Source: Eremomyces bilateralis CBS 781.70 (taxonomy: Eukaryota; Ascomycota; Dothideomycetes; Eremomycetales; Eremomycetaceae). From it: 64,000 nt of DNA. This document shows positions 32,738 through 43,700 of the stretch, piece by piece (the stretch's first letter is position 1; each line of letters opens with the position of its first letter). The stretch spans positions 832,100-896,099 of the forward strand of contig NW_022985071.1 in the NCBI RefSeq assembly GCF_010015585.1, read 5' to 3'. The translations under genes were made by a program, and so were the position numbers. A model generated the notes under the pieces. It was not told the DNA's origin, searched no databases, and saw only the letters and a list, made by a program, of their open reading frames with translations.

Positions 32738-33288
32738 TGCGGAAATGCAGCGGTTGTAGAGAATGGTGCCCACGGATTGTTGTAGACTACCAGTCGTGAA
32801 CGCGGGAGAGGGGATGGTTATCAATCCACCCGGTGGTAGTGTATAAACGTTTCATTCCCACATAATCCATTAGGTTAAATGAAGATCTCCGGGGGTCTGT
32901 ACTATGTACATTGGAAAATTACAGTTAGATCGACGCTGAGATCATGTCTATTCGCTAGCTCCGGTTGGATTCTTTCTATCATGAATCCAATCAACCTTTA
33001 CGGCATTTTAAGACCATTGCATGTTATCCATTCGCTATTATGCTGTGCCTTAATGAACCTGCTGAGTCTTAGCCCCTTTCAAAGGGTCTGGTGTGCATGA
33101 GCACACATGTATAATATACACCATTGCTTGACGCATGGTCCAAACTTCATTACGCAGGTCATGATGCGCTCCCTTCCATTTCGTTTCCCGAAGAATCCCC
33201 CACGTTCACGCTTCAGGTTGCTCCCCTGCAAATTTGTAACAAGCTCAGCTGGCGGACCTTCACGTCTTCCAACGCCATTCTAACCCGA
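32738..33288. other. Convergent 3' region of vtc1 and the WD40 gene
   Basis: 551 bp between two facing stop codons. It is AT-leaning, with only frames of 70 codons or fewer and no recognisable product. It is probably the two 3' UTRs. Confidence 0.4.
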
Positions 33289-36200
33289 CTAGACATAGAG
33301 AGAAGACGTATAGTCCTCAATCTCGTCTAGAAGATTGACGGTTTCAGTTTCCTCACATTCTTCTGCTTTCGATCGAAGTGGCACCACGCCACCATGAATT
33401 TTCTGGTACCCCAGACCGCCGAGTTCCCAGGTTCCGCAGTTCGAGCAGTGAACCGCCTGATCATTCTCGAGCACGATGGCCTGATTCCCGCACGAGAAGC
33501 AGGTGAAGTGGCAGAGGTCACAAGTCTCCGCGACAGGCTTCTCCTCATCGGTGGACTTAAAGCGAGTTGGCCGTTGACATGACGGGCACAGTGCTCGTCG
33601 TTGGTCCACGGGGCGGCCCACAGGCGCGGAAAATAAGTTCGTGGGAATCCGGCCTTGAGATCTTCCTGAGTCGCCGATTTCTTGAACGATGTCGGTGAAA
33701 TCACCACGACGGGATGAGGAGCGAGGAAGTGTGTCCTTCGGAGTTGAGGTAGCGGTTACCCCAGCCTTCAAGTCCCACTGCATCTTTAACTCTTCCTCGA
33801 ACGTGCAAATCTCCGCCTGCTCCTTCTTCTTCTGCTTTGCCTCATCCCTTTTCCTACGTGGATCATCGTGTCGAGCGAATGGCTGTGCATCATGCAACGT
33901 GCGGTCCTCATTCCCAATCTCTAGCACTTGGATGGCGCCCTTGTCTTCTCCGATAAGCAGCTTCGAGAAATCCGGCGAGAACGATCCAGACAAGATGGCG
34001 GATTGAAGCTGAATATGATCGCGCACGAAGCCACAATCACGAGATCCGGACTGATAAATGTCCCACGATTTCACCACCCCATCCGACGATCCGCTGAATA
34101 GCCGGTGACGATCCCGGCCCCAAGAAAGAAACCGTATACCCGTGTCGGCAAGTTCAAGCGGCTCGTCATCGTCCAACGGGGTGATCGGGAGACCGTGCGA
34201 CATTGTATGCAGCACTTGGTTTGGGTTTCGAAGATCCCAGACTCGTACTTTCCCATCAGTACTTCCAGCAGCCACGATGCTCTGATCAAAGGGGGAGAAG
34301 ATCACATCGTTGATGTCGTAAGCCGGCGACTCAAGCTCGATCGCAGAAGAATACCGGGCATTGATATTCATCGGGTATATTCGGACTTCGGTCCTTGTTC
34401 CGCGGTTGATGTTCAGTTTATGTCGGTCCGCCACCACAGCTGCTGCAAACTGATTCGAATGAGGACTCCAACCGCACTCAAATACCTTACTCGAGGAAGG
34501 CGACACATCGAAAACCTTGGACCCGTGGTCCACGTCCCAGATACAGAGATCCCCGCTCTTCTCAGGCTGCGAATTGGTATCACGTTCTTCACCGAATCCG
34601 GCGAGAAGGTAGCCCTGAGTATAGGCGTGCTTGCCCCAATGCAAACAGGTAGGGAATATATGTGCTTCCGGCTTTCCTGCCGCCTTTTTGGACCGTAGTC
34701 GTATCGGACTTTCATCCGCACTCGCTTCTGACCGATATTCTGCGTAATTGAAGATAGTGATTGACTTGTCGGAGCGCTTAATTCCGGTGGCAACAAGGTT
34801 TGCTTGGCTGACATCCATAACAACCACCTTACGATGAAGATTGCAGGTTATATCCTCTCTCATCTGGCTCTTTCGCACCTTATTCCGTCGCAAGTGGCCG
34901 TCGTATCCCGTGGAGTACAGTGAAGAGCCGTCGAGGGAAAAGGCAACCTGAGTGACGGTGGAGTGTAGGCCGGTAGAACGATTTCGGTGACTAGCTAGTT
35001 CATGAATCGTCTTGCTGCTAGGCTTCCCCAGAAGCACGTTATACGGCTGGTTATATATAGCATCATTGCCTTCAGACAAACAGGATGCGCCAGCTGCAAA
35101 CATGTCACCCTGAGGCGACCACGCCACCGATACAACTGATCCGGAGGTACCGGTAAAGGTAAGGGAAGGACCAAGAGAGTCATACACGGTACGTTTCAGG
35201 CTTCGGGTAATGGAAGGTGTAGTCTGCCTGATCTCCCTACTCCGCAGTTCTTGGGACGGGGACATCACAGGACGCCTTGTGCCCTGAAGGAGCAAAATTT
35301 GGGGGCTTGTCGCCATTCCAGTGCGCGCATCGCGTAGAAAGTCCTGAATGCTAGCAAGACTTCGCCTAAACTGAAGCCGCTCTTGGGCAGAATGAGATAT
35401 CGCTAGTAACTGAGCTTCTGAGAGGTCCGCGGAGAGCCATAATCGATCACCAGACACGGAAACCGTAGCATCGATGCCGAGAGACCTAATACAGCTATTA
35501 AGCTCCGATACTTCGGCTTGTGTAAACCCGATGTGAAGGCCGCTGTCCGTCCACGAGACATCCGAATCTGGAGTCTTTTCCCAGATTGATCCGTTTCGGA
35601 GCCTATTGACAAGACTGTTGCGCGTATTCTCGGCGAGGTAAGGCCTAGACGAAAGCCGTTCTACTTGTTGTCTCTTCAGCCGCCTTTCCCATCGCGCTTG
35701 GATATTTCCCGCCTTGGTTTGCTCTGTAGCAGAGACCGGAGCAGAGATAATAACCTCATCAAGGTCGTCCAAATCCAGCGGCTTCTCAGCATAGTTTAGC
35801 AGTGGCCTTGTGCGTCGAGTCTGCCGTCGTACACCAGGGGCATCGAACGGCATAGAGGCCTGCGACTCTGACTCTGACGCTTCAGATGCAGTGTCGGACG
35901 TCGGATCGCTATCGCTTAGCTCCTTTCGTACTGATGCTGGCAGAAGGCTTAATGCAGCCTTTCGAGGCCCGGGGCCGTGGCCAGCGCCCCTCTGAATCCG
36001 TGTCGACCATTGAACATTAAGTGTGTTCACTGTACGCCCTAGGATCGCTGCAATGTCCTTCATAGGTGCACCCAGCTTTTCTTTCATAAGCACCAGAACA
36101 GCGTGTTGGTCAGGCATGAAATGCGTGCCACTGTGGTCGCGGCCTTTGGTATCATATCGAAATGATCCGCACTGTACTGCAGTCCCGGAAACTATGACCG

Positions 36201-37191
36201 GAGGCGGCACCAGATCATTTGAGGAGGCGTGGGTGAAGAATCCGTTTGTAGCAGCTCGACCGACAACCGTGCCAGAGGCTTGCATAGGCGTATGCATCAA
36301 GGGTTTAAACGTCAATTTAGGCGTGGTTCCCATTGGCAAATGAGTGTGTTGGGTCCGATTCTGCACGGCAGAAACCCTGGCCGGTCGACTTGGCGAAATG
36401 ACTTCTTTATAACTCTCGCTCGGGGCGCTACGACTCACACTGTTGTCCGGACTCCATAGCTCTTTCTTTGCTAGACTTGCCCGTTTTAGAGTGTGTTCTG
36501 CTGTTTGCGTAATTAGATGGGCTTTAGAAGGTACGGGACGTAGTCTCAAATTGCTCGCCGCTGCCTTACTCTTGACAGAGTCATGAGTCTCGGACGGCGG
36601 AGCATTCTCTGGCGATTGTAGTCGTAAGTGGCCCCGATACAGCCGCGAACTATCTTCCAGGGCCCTGTCCAGCAGATGCAGACCAATCTTGGGGAATGGC
36701 TCTGATCTTCGACAAACGTTTCGCTTCAGTGGCGGGGGTGGCCTGAACGAAGCCGGACCTTCCTCACCTATTCTTCGATTCCGTATTTCGAGACTTGAGG
36801 GGTTCAGTGTACCGTTGGACGGGTGTCTAGGGATACGATCATTCCCATCTGTAGCGGTCAAGTTCCTGCCGTTCAGGACTCGCTCAGAGGTTGGGCGGGG
36901 ATCGAAATCTTTAACATCTTCCGCCTGTGTAGGCGCAGGATCATTCGAAGGACCCCCCACGGGGGATTGCATCAGTCCATTCAAAATAGACGAAAGCGAT
37001 CCATCATCGACCACTCTTTGCTTCTTCGACGATTGTGAAGCGAGGTCGCCCGGAGCGGCGTGTTTCTGATTCGACTTGAAGCCTTCAAGTAGAGCAGATG
37101 CGGTATTTTCACGGTCTTGTGGGTCTAGTTCATCTTCATCTTCATCGAGGGTCAAATCGATGACAACGCGGTTTGATAGACTATGCGACAA
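33289..37191 (-). CDS. Large WD40 protein with C-terminal zinc ribbon
   Basis: One uninterrupted frame of 1300 residues. The first 330 or so residues are disordered, with basic and Ser/Pro-rich patches and an acidic start (VIDLTLDEDEDELDPQDREN, a SUMO-interaction-like VIDLT). Around residue 350 a helical segment (PDQHAVLVLMKEKLGAPMKD, AAILGRTVNTLNVQW) resembles a Myb/SANT unit. Residues 700-1100 hold WD40 repeats: VVSVAWSPQGDMFAAGASCL, TQVAFSLDGSSLYSTGYDG, FECGWSPHSNQFAAAVVADR, DVIFSPFDQSIVAAGSTDGK with VRVWDLRN, and IRFLSWGRDRHRLFSGSSDG with VVKSWDI. A coiled stretch precedes a C-terminal treble of Cys pairs (CPSC, CDLC, CFSC, CSNC) that should bind zinc. The layout reminds me of Raf1/DIM-9-type DCAFs of heterochromatin-linked CUL4 ligases, but this is a guess. 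Product otherwise unknown. Confidence 0.8.
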   Translation of the reverse strand: MSHSLSNRVVIDLTLDEDEDELDPQDRENTASALLEGFKSNQKHAAPGDLASQSSKKQRVVDDGSLSSILNGLMQSPVGGPSNDPAPTQAEDVKDFDPRPTSERVLNGRNLTATDGNDRIPRHPSNGTLNPSSLEIRNRRIGEEGPASFRPPPPLKRNVCRRSEPFPKIGLHLLDRALEDSSRLYRGHLRLQSPENAPPSETHDSVKSKAAASNLRLRPVPSKAHLITQTAEHTLKRASLAKKELWSPDNSVSRSAPSESYKEVISPSRPARVSAVQNRTQHTHLPMGTTPKLTFKPLMHTPMQASGTVVGRAATNGFFTHASSNDLVPPPVIVSGTAVQCGSFRYDTKGRDHSGTHFMPDQHAVLVLMKEKLGAPMKDIAAILGRTVNTLNVQWSTRIQRGAGHGPGPRKAALSLLPASVRKELSDSDPTSDTASEASESESQASMPFDAPGVRRQTRRTRPLLNYAEKPLDLDDLDEVIISAPVSATEQTKAGNIQARWERRLKRQQVERLSSRPYLAENTRNSLVNRLRNGSIWEKTPDSDVSWTDSGLHIGFTQAEVSELNSCIRSLGIDATVSVSGDRLWLSADLSEAQLLAISHSAQERLQFRRSLASIQDFLRDARTGMATSPQILLLQGTRRPVMSPSQELRSREIRQTTPSITRSLKRTVYDSLGPSLTFTGTSGSVVSVAWSPQGDMFAAGASCLSEGNDAIYNQPYNVLLGKPSSKTIHELASHRNRSTGLHSTVTQVAFSLDGSSLYSTGYDGHLRRNKVRKSQMREDITCNLHRKVVVMDVSQANLVATGIKRSDKSITIFNYAEYRSEASADESPIRLRSKKAAGKPEAHIFPTCLHWGKHAYTQGYLLAGFGEERDTNSQPEKSGDLCIWDVDHGSKVFDVSPSSSKVFECGWSPHSNQFAAAVVADRHKLNINRGTRTEVRIYPMNINARYSSAIELESPAYDINDVIFSPFDQSIVAAGSTDGKVRVWDLRNPNQVLHTMSHGLPITPLDDDEPLELADTGIRFLSWGRDRHRLFSGSSDGVVKSWDIYQSGSRDCGFVRDHIQLQSAILSGSFSPDFSKLLIGEDKGAIQVLEIGNEDRTLHDAQPFARHDDPRRKRDEAKQKKKEQAEICTFEEELKMQWDLKAGVTATSTPKDTLPRSSSRRGDFTDIVQEIGDSGRSQGRIPTNLFSAPVGRPVDQRRALCPSCQRPTRFKSTDEEKPVAETCDLCHFTCFSCGNQAIVLENDQAVHCSNCGTWELGGLGYQKIHGGVVPLRSKAEECEETETVNLLDEIEDYTSSLYV

Positions 37192-37876
37192 GGAAAAGTC
37201 AGTTACAAACGCATGCGACTTGGTGGAGAACCCTTGGCTACATACCCACGATTGACCGCCATTGTGACATTCTGGAAGTTACCTTCTAGGAGGTTCACTT
37301 GTGATGCTGTCAACATCGGTTCCAGTCCATGTAGTGTCTCGGAGTGGTGGACTGGACCACCGGGGATTGTGTGTGGGAAGGTGCAATGTTGAGGATCACG
37401 CAGCGAGGGGAGGTGTGAGGCGTGGAGAGTTGAGTGAGTGGAGGGCGGAGGGTGGTTGTGGGTGGAGAAAGAGAAAATGTTGTTTATAGAGAATTACTAA
37501 CGGAATGTAGGGAAATATTAATTTGTGATAGTTATGAAATAACAAAGTAATAATAAGTGAAGTCCAAGAGAACGTGAAGCCAACAAGGAGCGGAACGCCG
37601 CAGCGGCACGTGAGATGCTGAGAGACGCGTCAATTCGCGTTTGCCGTTTCCCCACGACATCACGGTACTGATAGTCGGAGTTATCACCTACATGCACGGA
37701 GTACGGAATATTACATCGGATAGTCCGCTGTGATCTGGTGAAGTGAGAGTGCCCAATATTCACCTCACCAATTCCACCGTAATTGATATGTGAACCAAGC
37801 TCTATTCCTCCCTGAAACCCCCTCAATTTCGGCTGGAACCTGTCGCCAATGTGTAAATGGCTAGAAGGACATCGCC
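37192..37876. promoter_or_regulatory. Divergent promoter of the WD40 gene and GCP2
   Basis: 685 bp between head-to-head start codons. A CACGTG occurs at about 37605. The minus-strand frame at 37518-38048 overlaps the first GCP2 exon and has no domain. Nothing else is evident. Confidence 0.4.
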
Positions 37877-40578
37877 ATGTCTTCAAGCAATGCGCCAGGT
37901 TCATTAGGCAGATCTGAACGCCAAACCCAGCACGCTGCAAACTCCCAGAAGAGAACGGAAAGAAGCCGGAGATACACGCGGGAGACAGTGACCGTTCGAA
38001 CCAGGAGCCCCGTGAAGATTGTCGACGCGAGGACAGAACCACAGGCACAGAATCGGGGTCAGCCAGATATTGCTCCTGGGACCGCTTCGACTACACCTTC
38101 TGCAGCTACTTCAAATGCCTCAGATATAGCGAGAGGTGAGAATATACAACGGCATGCTTATGGTCCGAGGTTGCTGACGAGATATAGTATGGACTCCACA
38201 GGCGTCACTTATCACCCATTCCTCGGCGCCGTTGGCATCGAGAATTTCCCATCCTCCGCGTGCCTCTCTAGCTCCTCAAAGCATCCGGCCGAGGCCGCTC
38301 AATGAGCTATCGCTGGAGGCTCAAGAGAGAGCCATCCTCGATGACCTTCTATTTGTTTTCATGGGATTTGAGGGCCAGTATATCCAATATGCTGAGTCGT
38401 ACAATCCTCTGGAGGAAAAAGATCGGCTGACTGGTCCCCTCTTCCGGATATTACCAGGCCTTGATCCAAGTCTACGGGATCTCACCTTATCAATGCTTAA
38501 GATAGCTACTCATTACATCGCCATCGAAACCTTCGTCGAGGTCCAGAGCCGAGAAGAGTATGGAATGGTCAATCATGCGCTTTGCGCAGCAGTTCGAAAA
38601 CTGCTGAAAGACTATCTAACGCTCATCGCACAGCTGGAGCATCAATTGTTTACAAATGCGACGTTCACACTTCACTTGCTCAATTTGCACATCAAACCCA
38701 CAAGTCACATGCTTTTCCAGCTGTACGCGTTCGGCATTGAAGTGCTTAAGGCCAATTCCATCCTCGAAGACGATTCGGACGATTCTTTGGATGAAACGGA
38801 AAATCTGGACGGTATTCTCGAGTCCTTGCGCGAGGGGGCAGGCCAATTACCAGGAAAGAAAACATGTAAAGGAGGAGCGGTCCTCGGACTGATCACCAAG
38901 CGATTGGCGGCCATGGCTGGAGATCCGGCCGCAAGAGAACTTCTGACCACTCTCTTGCGGGAATCAAGTCGACCATATATGGCCATGTTGAATGAATGGC
39001 TGCATCATGGAGGGATCAAAGACCCACACAACGAGTTCCTGATCAAGGAGCAGAAGAGTATCAGGAGAGAGAAACTAGACCAGGACTATACGGACGAATA
39101 TTGGGAGAAGCGATACACGATCCGTGAGAGTCTAGTCCCGCCTCAGCTCGAGTCTGTTCGCGACAAAGTGCTCCTCGCTGGCAAGTACCTCAACGTGGTT
39201 CGTGAATGCGGTGGGGTCGACGTCAGCAAAGAGTTGAAAGATGTCCCAACCACATTCGATGACCCTCGGTTCCTGGAGAATGTCAGCAATGCCTACGCGT
39301 ACGCGAATGCGTCGTTGCTGGACTTGTTGTTGAAGACCCATGCTCTGCCGGCTCGGCTGCGTTCGCTGAAGCATTACTTCTTCCTTGATCGATCGGATTT
39401 CTTCACGTATTTCTTAGAGCTCAGCACTTCGGAGCTGCGAAAGCCAGCCAAGAATGTCAACGTCGGGAAACTTCAGTCGCTGTTGGACATTGTCCTGCGA
39501 CAGCCTGGCAGCGTTGCCGCGGAAGACCCTTTCAAGGATGACGTGAAAGTTCAGATGAACGAGATTGGTCTGACCAGTTGGTTGATGAAGATTGTCAACG
39601 TCACTGGACTGGACCAAGATGCTGCTACCGGGAGCATTTCGAATTATCTGACACCGGCGACGCTGCCGACATCTGCCGATGACAAGGAGATCACGGGGTT
39701 CGATGCTCTCGTCCTTGACTATGCCATGCCATTTCCTCTCTCCCTTGTCGTTAGTCGCGTTACCTTAACCCGCTATCAACTCCTCTTCCGGTACCTACTC
39801 TCGTTGCGCCATCTCGAGACTCTACTGGCTGGCAGCTGGGTCGATCATAACAAGTCCATGGCATGGAAGCATCGAAGCTCGAATCCAAAGATCGAGCTTT
39901 GGAAGCGTCGAGCGTTCACTTTGCGGGCGCGAATGCTCATTTTCGTCCAACAGCTACTCTATTATTGCACAGCGGAGGTCATTGAGCCGAACTGGCTGGC
40001 ATTGATGGCTCGGCTGGATGCTGGAAAGGCCGACGATCAGGAGTCATTGGGATCATCGCAGGTGCAGAGGACTGTTGATGAGCTTATGCAGGATCATGTA
40101 GACTTCCTAGCAACATGCTTGAAAGAGTGCATGTTGACGAATTCGAAACTCCTGAGGGTACGTTGTCCACCATGCTGTTTCCATCCCACCTCAAAATCGC
40201 TCATGGCTGACCATCTGCATGACTCAGATCAACTCGAAGATTCTCTCGACGTGCACGATGTTTGCTAATTACACTGCTTCGCTATCTCGATACCTCATCG
40301 CCGCTGATAGCGAGCTTGCCGGCTCAAATTCCGCCAAGCCTTCTGGCCGATCCCACCATCATAGCTCTTCCATCTCCTACGATCCATCAAAGCTCGACAA
40401 ACTAGTGGACCTTCTTCAAAAATATGAAGAGAACTTCACGAGGCACCTGAGAGTGCTCCTTGATACCCTGAACTACCTTGCCGCCACCGAAACGGTGGTC
40501 TTCCTAAGCTTATGCGCCCGACTGAGCACCGCGAATGAAGGACTTGGGAATGAGAGGGATTCGAGGTCATACGCATAG
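37877..40578 (+). CDS. Gamma-tubulin complex component 2 (GCP2/Spc97/Alp4)
   Basis: Three exons (37877-38135, 38188-40157, 40228-40578) sum to 860 codons, giving 859 residues. A basic disordered N-terminus leads to LNELSLEAQERAILDDLLFV and FMGFEGQYIQY, the start of the GRIP1 domain. Family landmarks follow: MLKIATHYIAIETFVE, TLHLLNLHIKPTSHMLFQLY, SSRPYMAMLNEWLHHGGIKD with DPHNEFLI, the YWEKRYTIR block, LKHYFFLDRSDFFTYFLEL (GRIP2), then YAMPFPLSLVVSRVTLTRYQ, LLFRYLLSLRHLETLL and ECMLTNSKLLRINSKILSTC. The protein sits with GCP3 in the gamma-tubulin small complex that nucleates microtubules at spindle pole bodies. The DPHNEF motif after the HGG turn and the overall order favour GCP2 over GCP3. 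It is divergent from the WD40 gene and converges on the chromodomain gene. Confidence 0.9.
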
Positions 40579-40750
40579 AACCAATCTCCCGAACGGGAGT
40601 TTATGTTTTGAAGAATTGGGACCTGACGTGAAATGACTCTGAAACGTGTTCATGTCCGCGTGATGAGACTGGCTGTGGAGTGGGTTGCTCAATGTATACA
40701 TCATATTCACATAGACCCGTGACCATGCAGATCTTCCGAATGTCCTTCTC

Positions 40751-43700
40751 TCATCTGCGAGTAAGTCGAGGATCCTGTGTTGGCACGTACGGATTCGAAG
40801 GATTCGAAGGTCGTGGGGTTCGTGTGCTATCGCCATACATCGCATGTTGAAGCGGGGTGGTGCCGGCATATGGGGTGGGATTCAGGTCATGAATATGCGC
40901 GGACGCTTTGCGCTCAGCATATCTCGTGGCATCCTGAGCGTCTTTCGTCGTACCTGCTATCGTGGTTGTTCGATTCATGTTTGGATCTGTCGTCCCTGCC
41001 TGGTTCTTGGCACGCTCTGCAGCAGCTCGATATTTTTGCAGAATGCGATCACTGCAATCAAGGAACCTCTGGTGCCAATAATTAGCAGCAATGAGGTTGC
41101 GATTCCAAATTGGAGTATTCGGTGGGAGGTCCGGTATGGCCCCCGCAGGTACTCCAAAGAGTGTTTCTCGTTGGGACGGAACGCGTTGGATATAAAAGCG
41201 CATCTTAGAGGCTTGGTCTTCGTTTTCCTGTCCCGAACTTTGGCCTAGGAAATTCCAATTATCCGACATTACCGCGTAAAGAACGATAACGACTGATCTC
41301 TCGGTGTCGAAATGGACGCTTCCCATGCTAGTGATATTGATATATCGAGAGAAATAATCGATCCGGCGTGCTGAATCGCGGTCTTGGGGAACGATCACAC
41401 CACGACCCATTGAACATTGCGGATCGTAAATCAACTCTTCGAATTGTTCGCCGAAGATCCTTTTGGTCGGCTGAAGGCAGAAACTTCCATCGAAGAGTTG
41501 AAGCAGTTCGTGGATTTGAGCATCGGATAGCCCTTGCAAGGCGATGCTGTTATCGAAAAGGCCACTGCTACCTTGGTACGGAATCGTGAGACGAGCTTGC
41601 ATTTGCATATTCGATTCAATGGGCGCCCAGTCCATTGCTGAATTTGACGTGTCCATGGGTTCCGTATCTGACTGTCGAGGTGGCCTAGGATTCTCTAGAG
41701 CCTGGACGGAGGGCGGAGTGGGGTGGCTGGGTTCTGCAGAAGTTCTTCGATTAATGTGCTCAGTTACTTGTCGGGCGAGCCATGGTGACGGCGGATCAGG
41801 GCGATTGTGATCAGTTTCCCCATGTTCTTGTAGAGCTCGGTACGGCGACGGCGAATCGGGGCGATAGCTATCATATTGATCATATCCTTGTTGAGCTCTA
41901 TGCGGCGACGGCAGACCAGGGCGATAGCTATCAATGCGTCTTTTCTCGTATGGGTTGGGCCACGACTGTGACCGAGCAGGAGCATGGTGATCAGAATTAG
42001 GGGTATATTGACGTAGAGCTTGTCCCTCGGATTCTTTTGGCGGTGGTTTGATAGGTCTGAAAAAGGCTGCTATTGCGTTCGGTTAGAAACTAATGAGCAC
42101 ATATAATACTCTGTAAACCTGACTTACCAGCAAAATTTCCCCGCCGTTTCGCAGGGGGAATTGCCCCATAATCTCGGTACTCGTGGACATACTGGCAACC
42201 GGCTTGTTTCTGGCATTTTCCAGTTTCGTACCAGAAATAGCAAGTCAATTCACTTTTCGGAAGCCGCCGGAGATCGCTCTCAGGGACGTCTTTGTACGTG
42301 ATCGCAGGGACTTCTGTGTAAGTAGCCGCAGGTACGTCTATCTTGGCCGTCTCAGGCTCAACGCGCCGCATCATAAGCTGGGTTTGCTCCATGATTGACT
42401 TAGCACCGCATTTATTGAGAATGTACGGCGCCTTTTTTGTCACCGGGGCGATTACAATAGGGCCGAATGGAATCTGGTGACTTCCTGTGTTCCAATGTGC
42501 GAATTTACACGTTTCAGCATCGTGTCTGCATGGTGGCTTCCCTGTGAACCAGAAGCCACAAGATATAGGTGGACATCCGCGCTGCCATGTACCAAACTTC
42601 CGGAACAACCAAGGGTCTTCCGCCTGGATATGCATCTCGTGGGTACTGACCGGCAACTGTGACACATGGGCATGAATAAAGACGCAGTCGTCACCCTCCC
42701 GACAGACACTTTCCTTCCAGTTAGAGCAGATGTAAGGGACAACGTAAATCCCGGTCCTCGGTAATGAGTCGTCCGAGACCTCAAGCACTTCTTCGGATGA
42801 AACATAATGCGAAGGTGGTTCTGGTTCGGAACTGCCATTGGCAATCATGGCTTTCGATGCGCTCAGGGGATCCCTGGTGGTTCCCCGGCCGAAGGCATTA
42901 TCATTGTTGGGAGCTGCTGTAGTGGTTGGATTCCCGGATAGGATGTCGGATTCATACGCAGACGAGGACTTCCGGGTAGCAAATGCACTGCTTCGTCTCC
43001 TACCCCGGGGCGGCAGATCTGGTTCGCCTTGTCGCTGCACACCGTCCTCGTTATCTTGAACGAACAAGCTTCGTGACTGTGCCGAAGCGTCACGTTGTGC
43101 AGGGGGTTGTCCAAGCTCGAGAATCGCCCTTTGTTGGTCCTCAGTTGGGATTCTCTCGGCCTTTGACGCTTTCCGAATCTTATACGCTTCGGTGATCCAC
43201 AGGGGGCGTTTCGATTTTTCGGCGCCCTCCATTTCTTTCTCGGTGTCTGCAACGGCTTTCTCGGCGGATGGCCTTTCAGCATCGATACGGTCTTTTAATG
43301 TCTGTCTACCACGCTTTCGGGTGGGATTTGCACCAAAAAGACGCGATGTCGATGCTAAGGAATTGTAAGTATGCCGTCTAAGGAGGATTCAAGTCTCGAA
43401 AATACAAAGGACCTCTATCTATGCTTGAGTATCTGAAAATCCATAACAGATTCTGCAGTGGGCATTGAGATAAGTTGTGAAATGAAAATAACATGGGGAA
43501 TTAGAACATATAGCAGAATGTCAACATATCGCGCAGCACTCAAACAACAACAGCATTGACTATGATGGTATCAATAGCACGTGAACACAGTGAGTTCGCG
43601 ACTTGCAACAACCAGTAACTCATGCTTCGTTCCTTCCCATCAACCGCAATTCGATCTAGTTACAAACCGAAAATACATGGAATAAAAATTTTGACGAATC

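Noticed and set aside
37518-38048. 176-codon minus-strand frame
   Set aside because: Overlaps GCP2 exon 1 and its promoter; no protein-like features.
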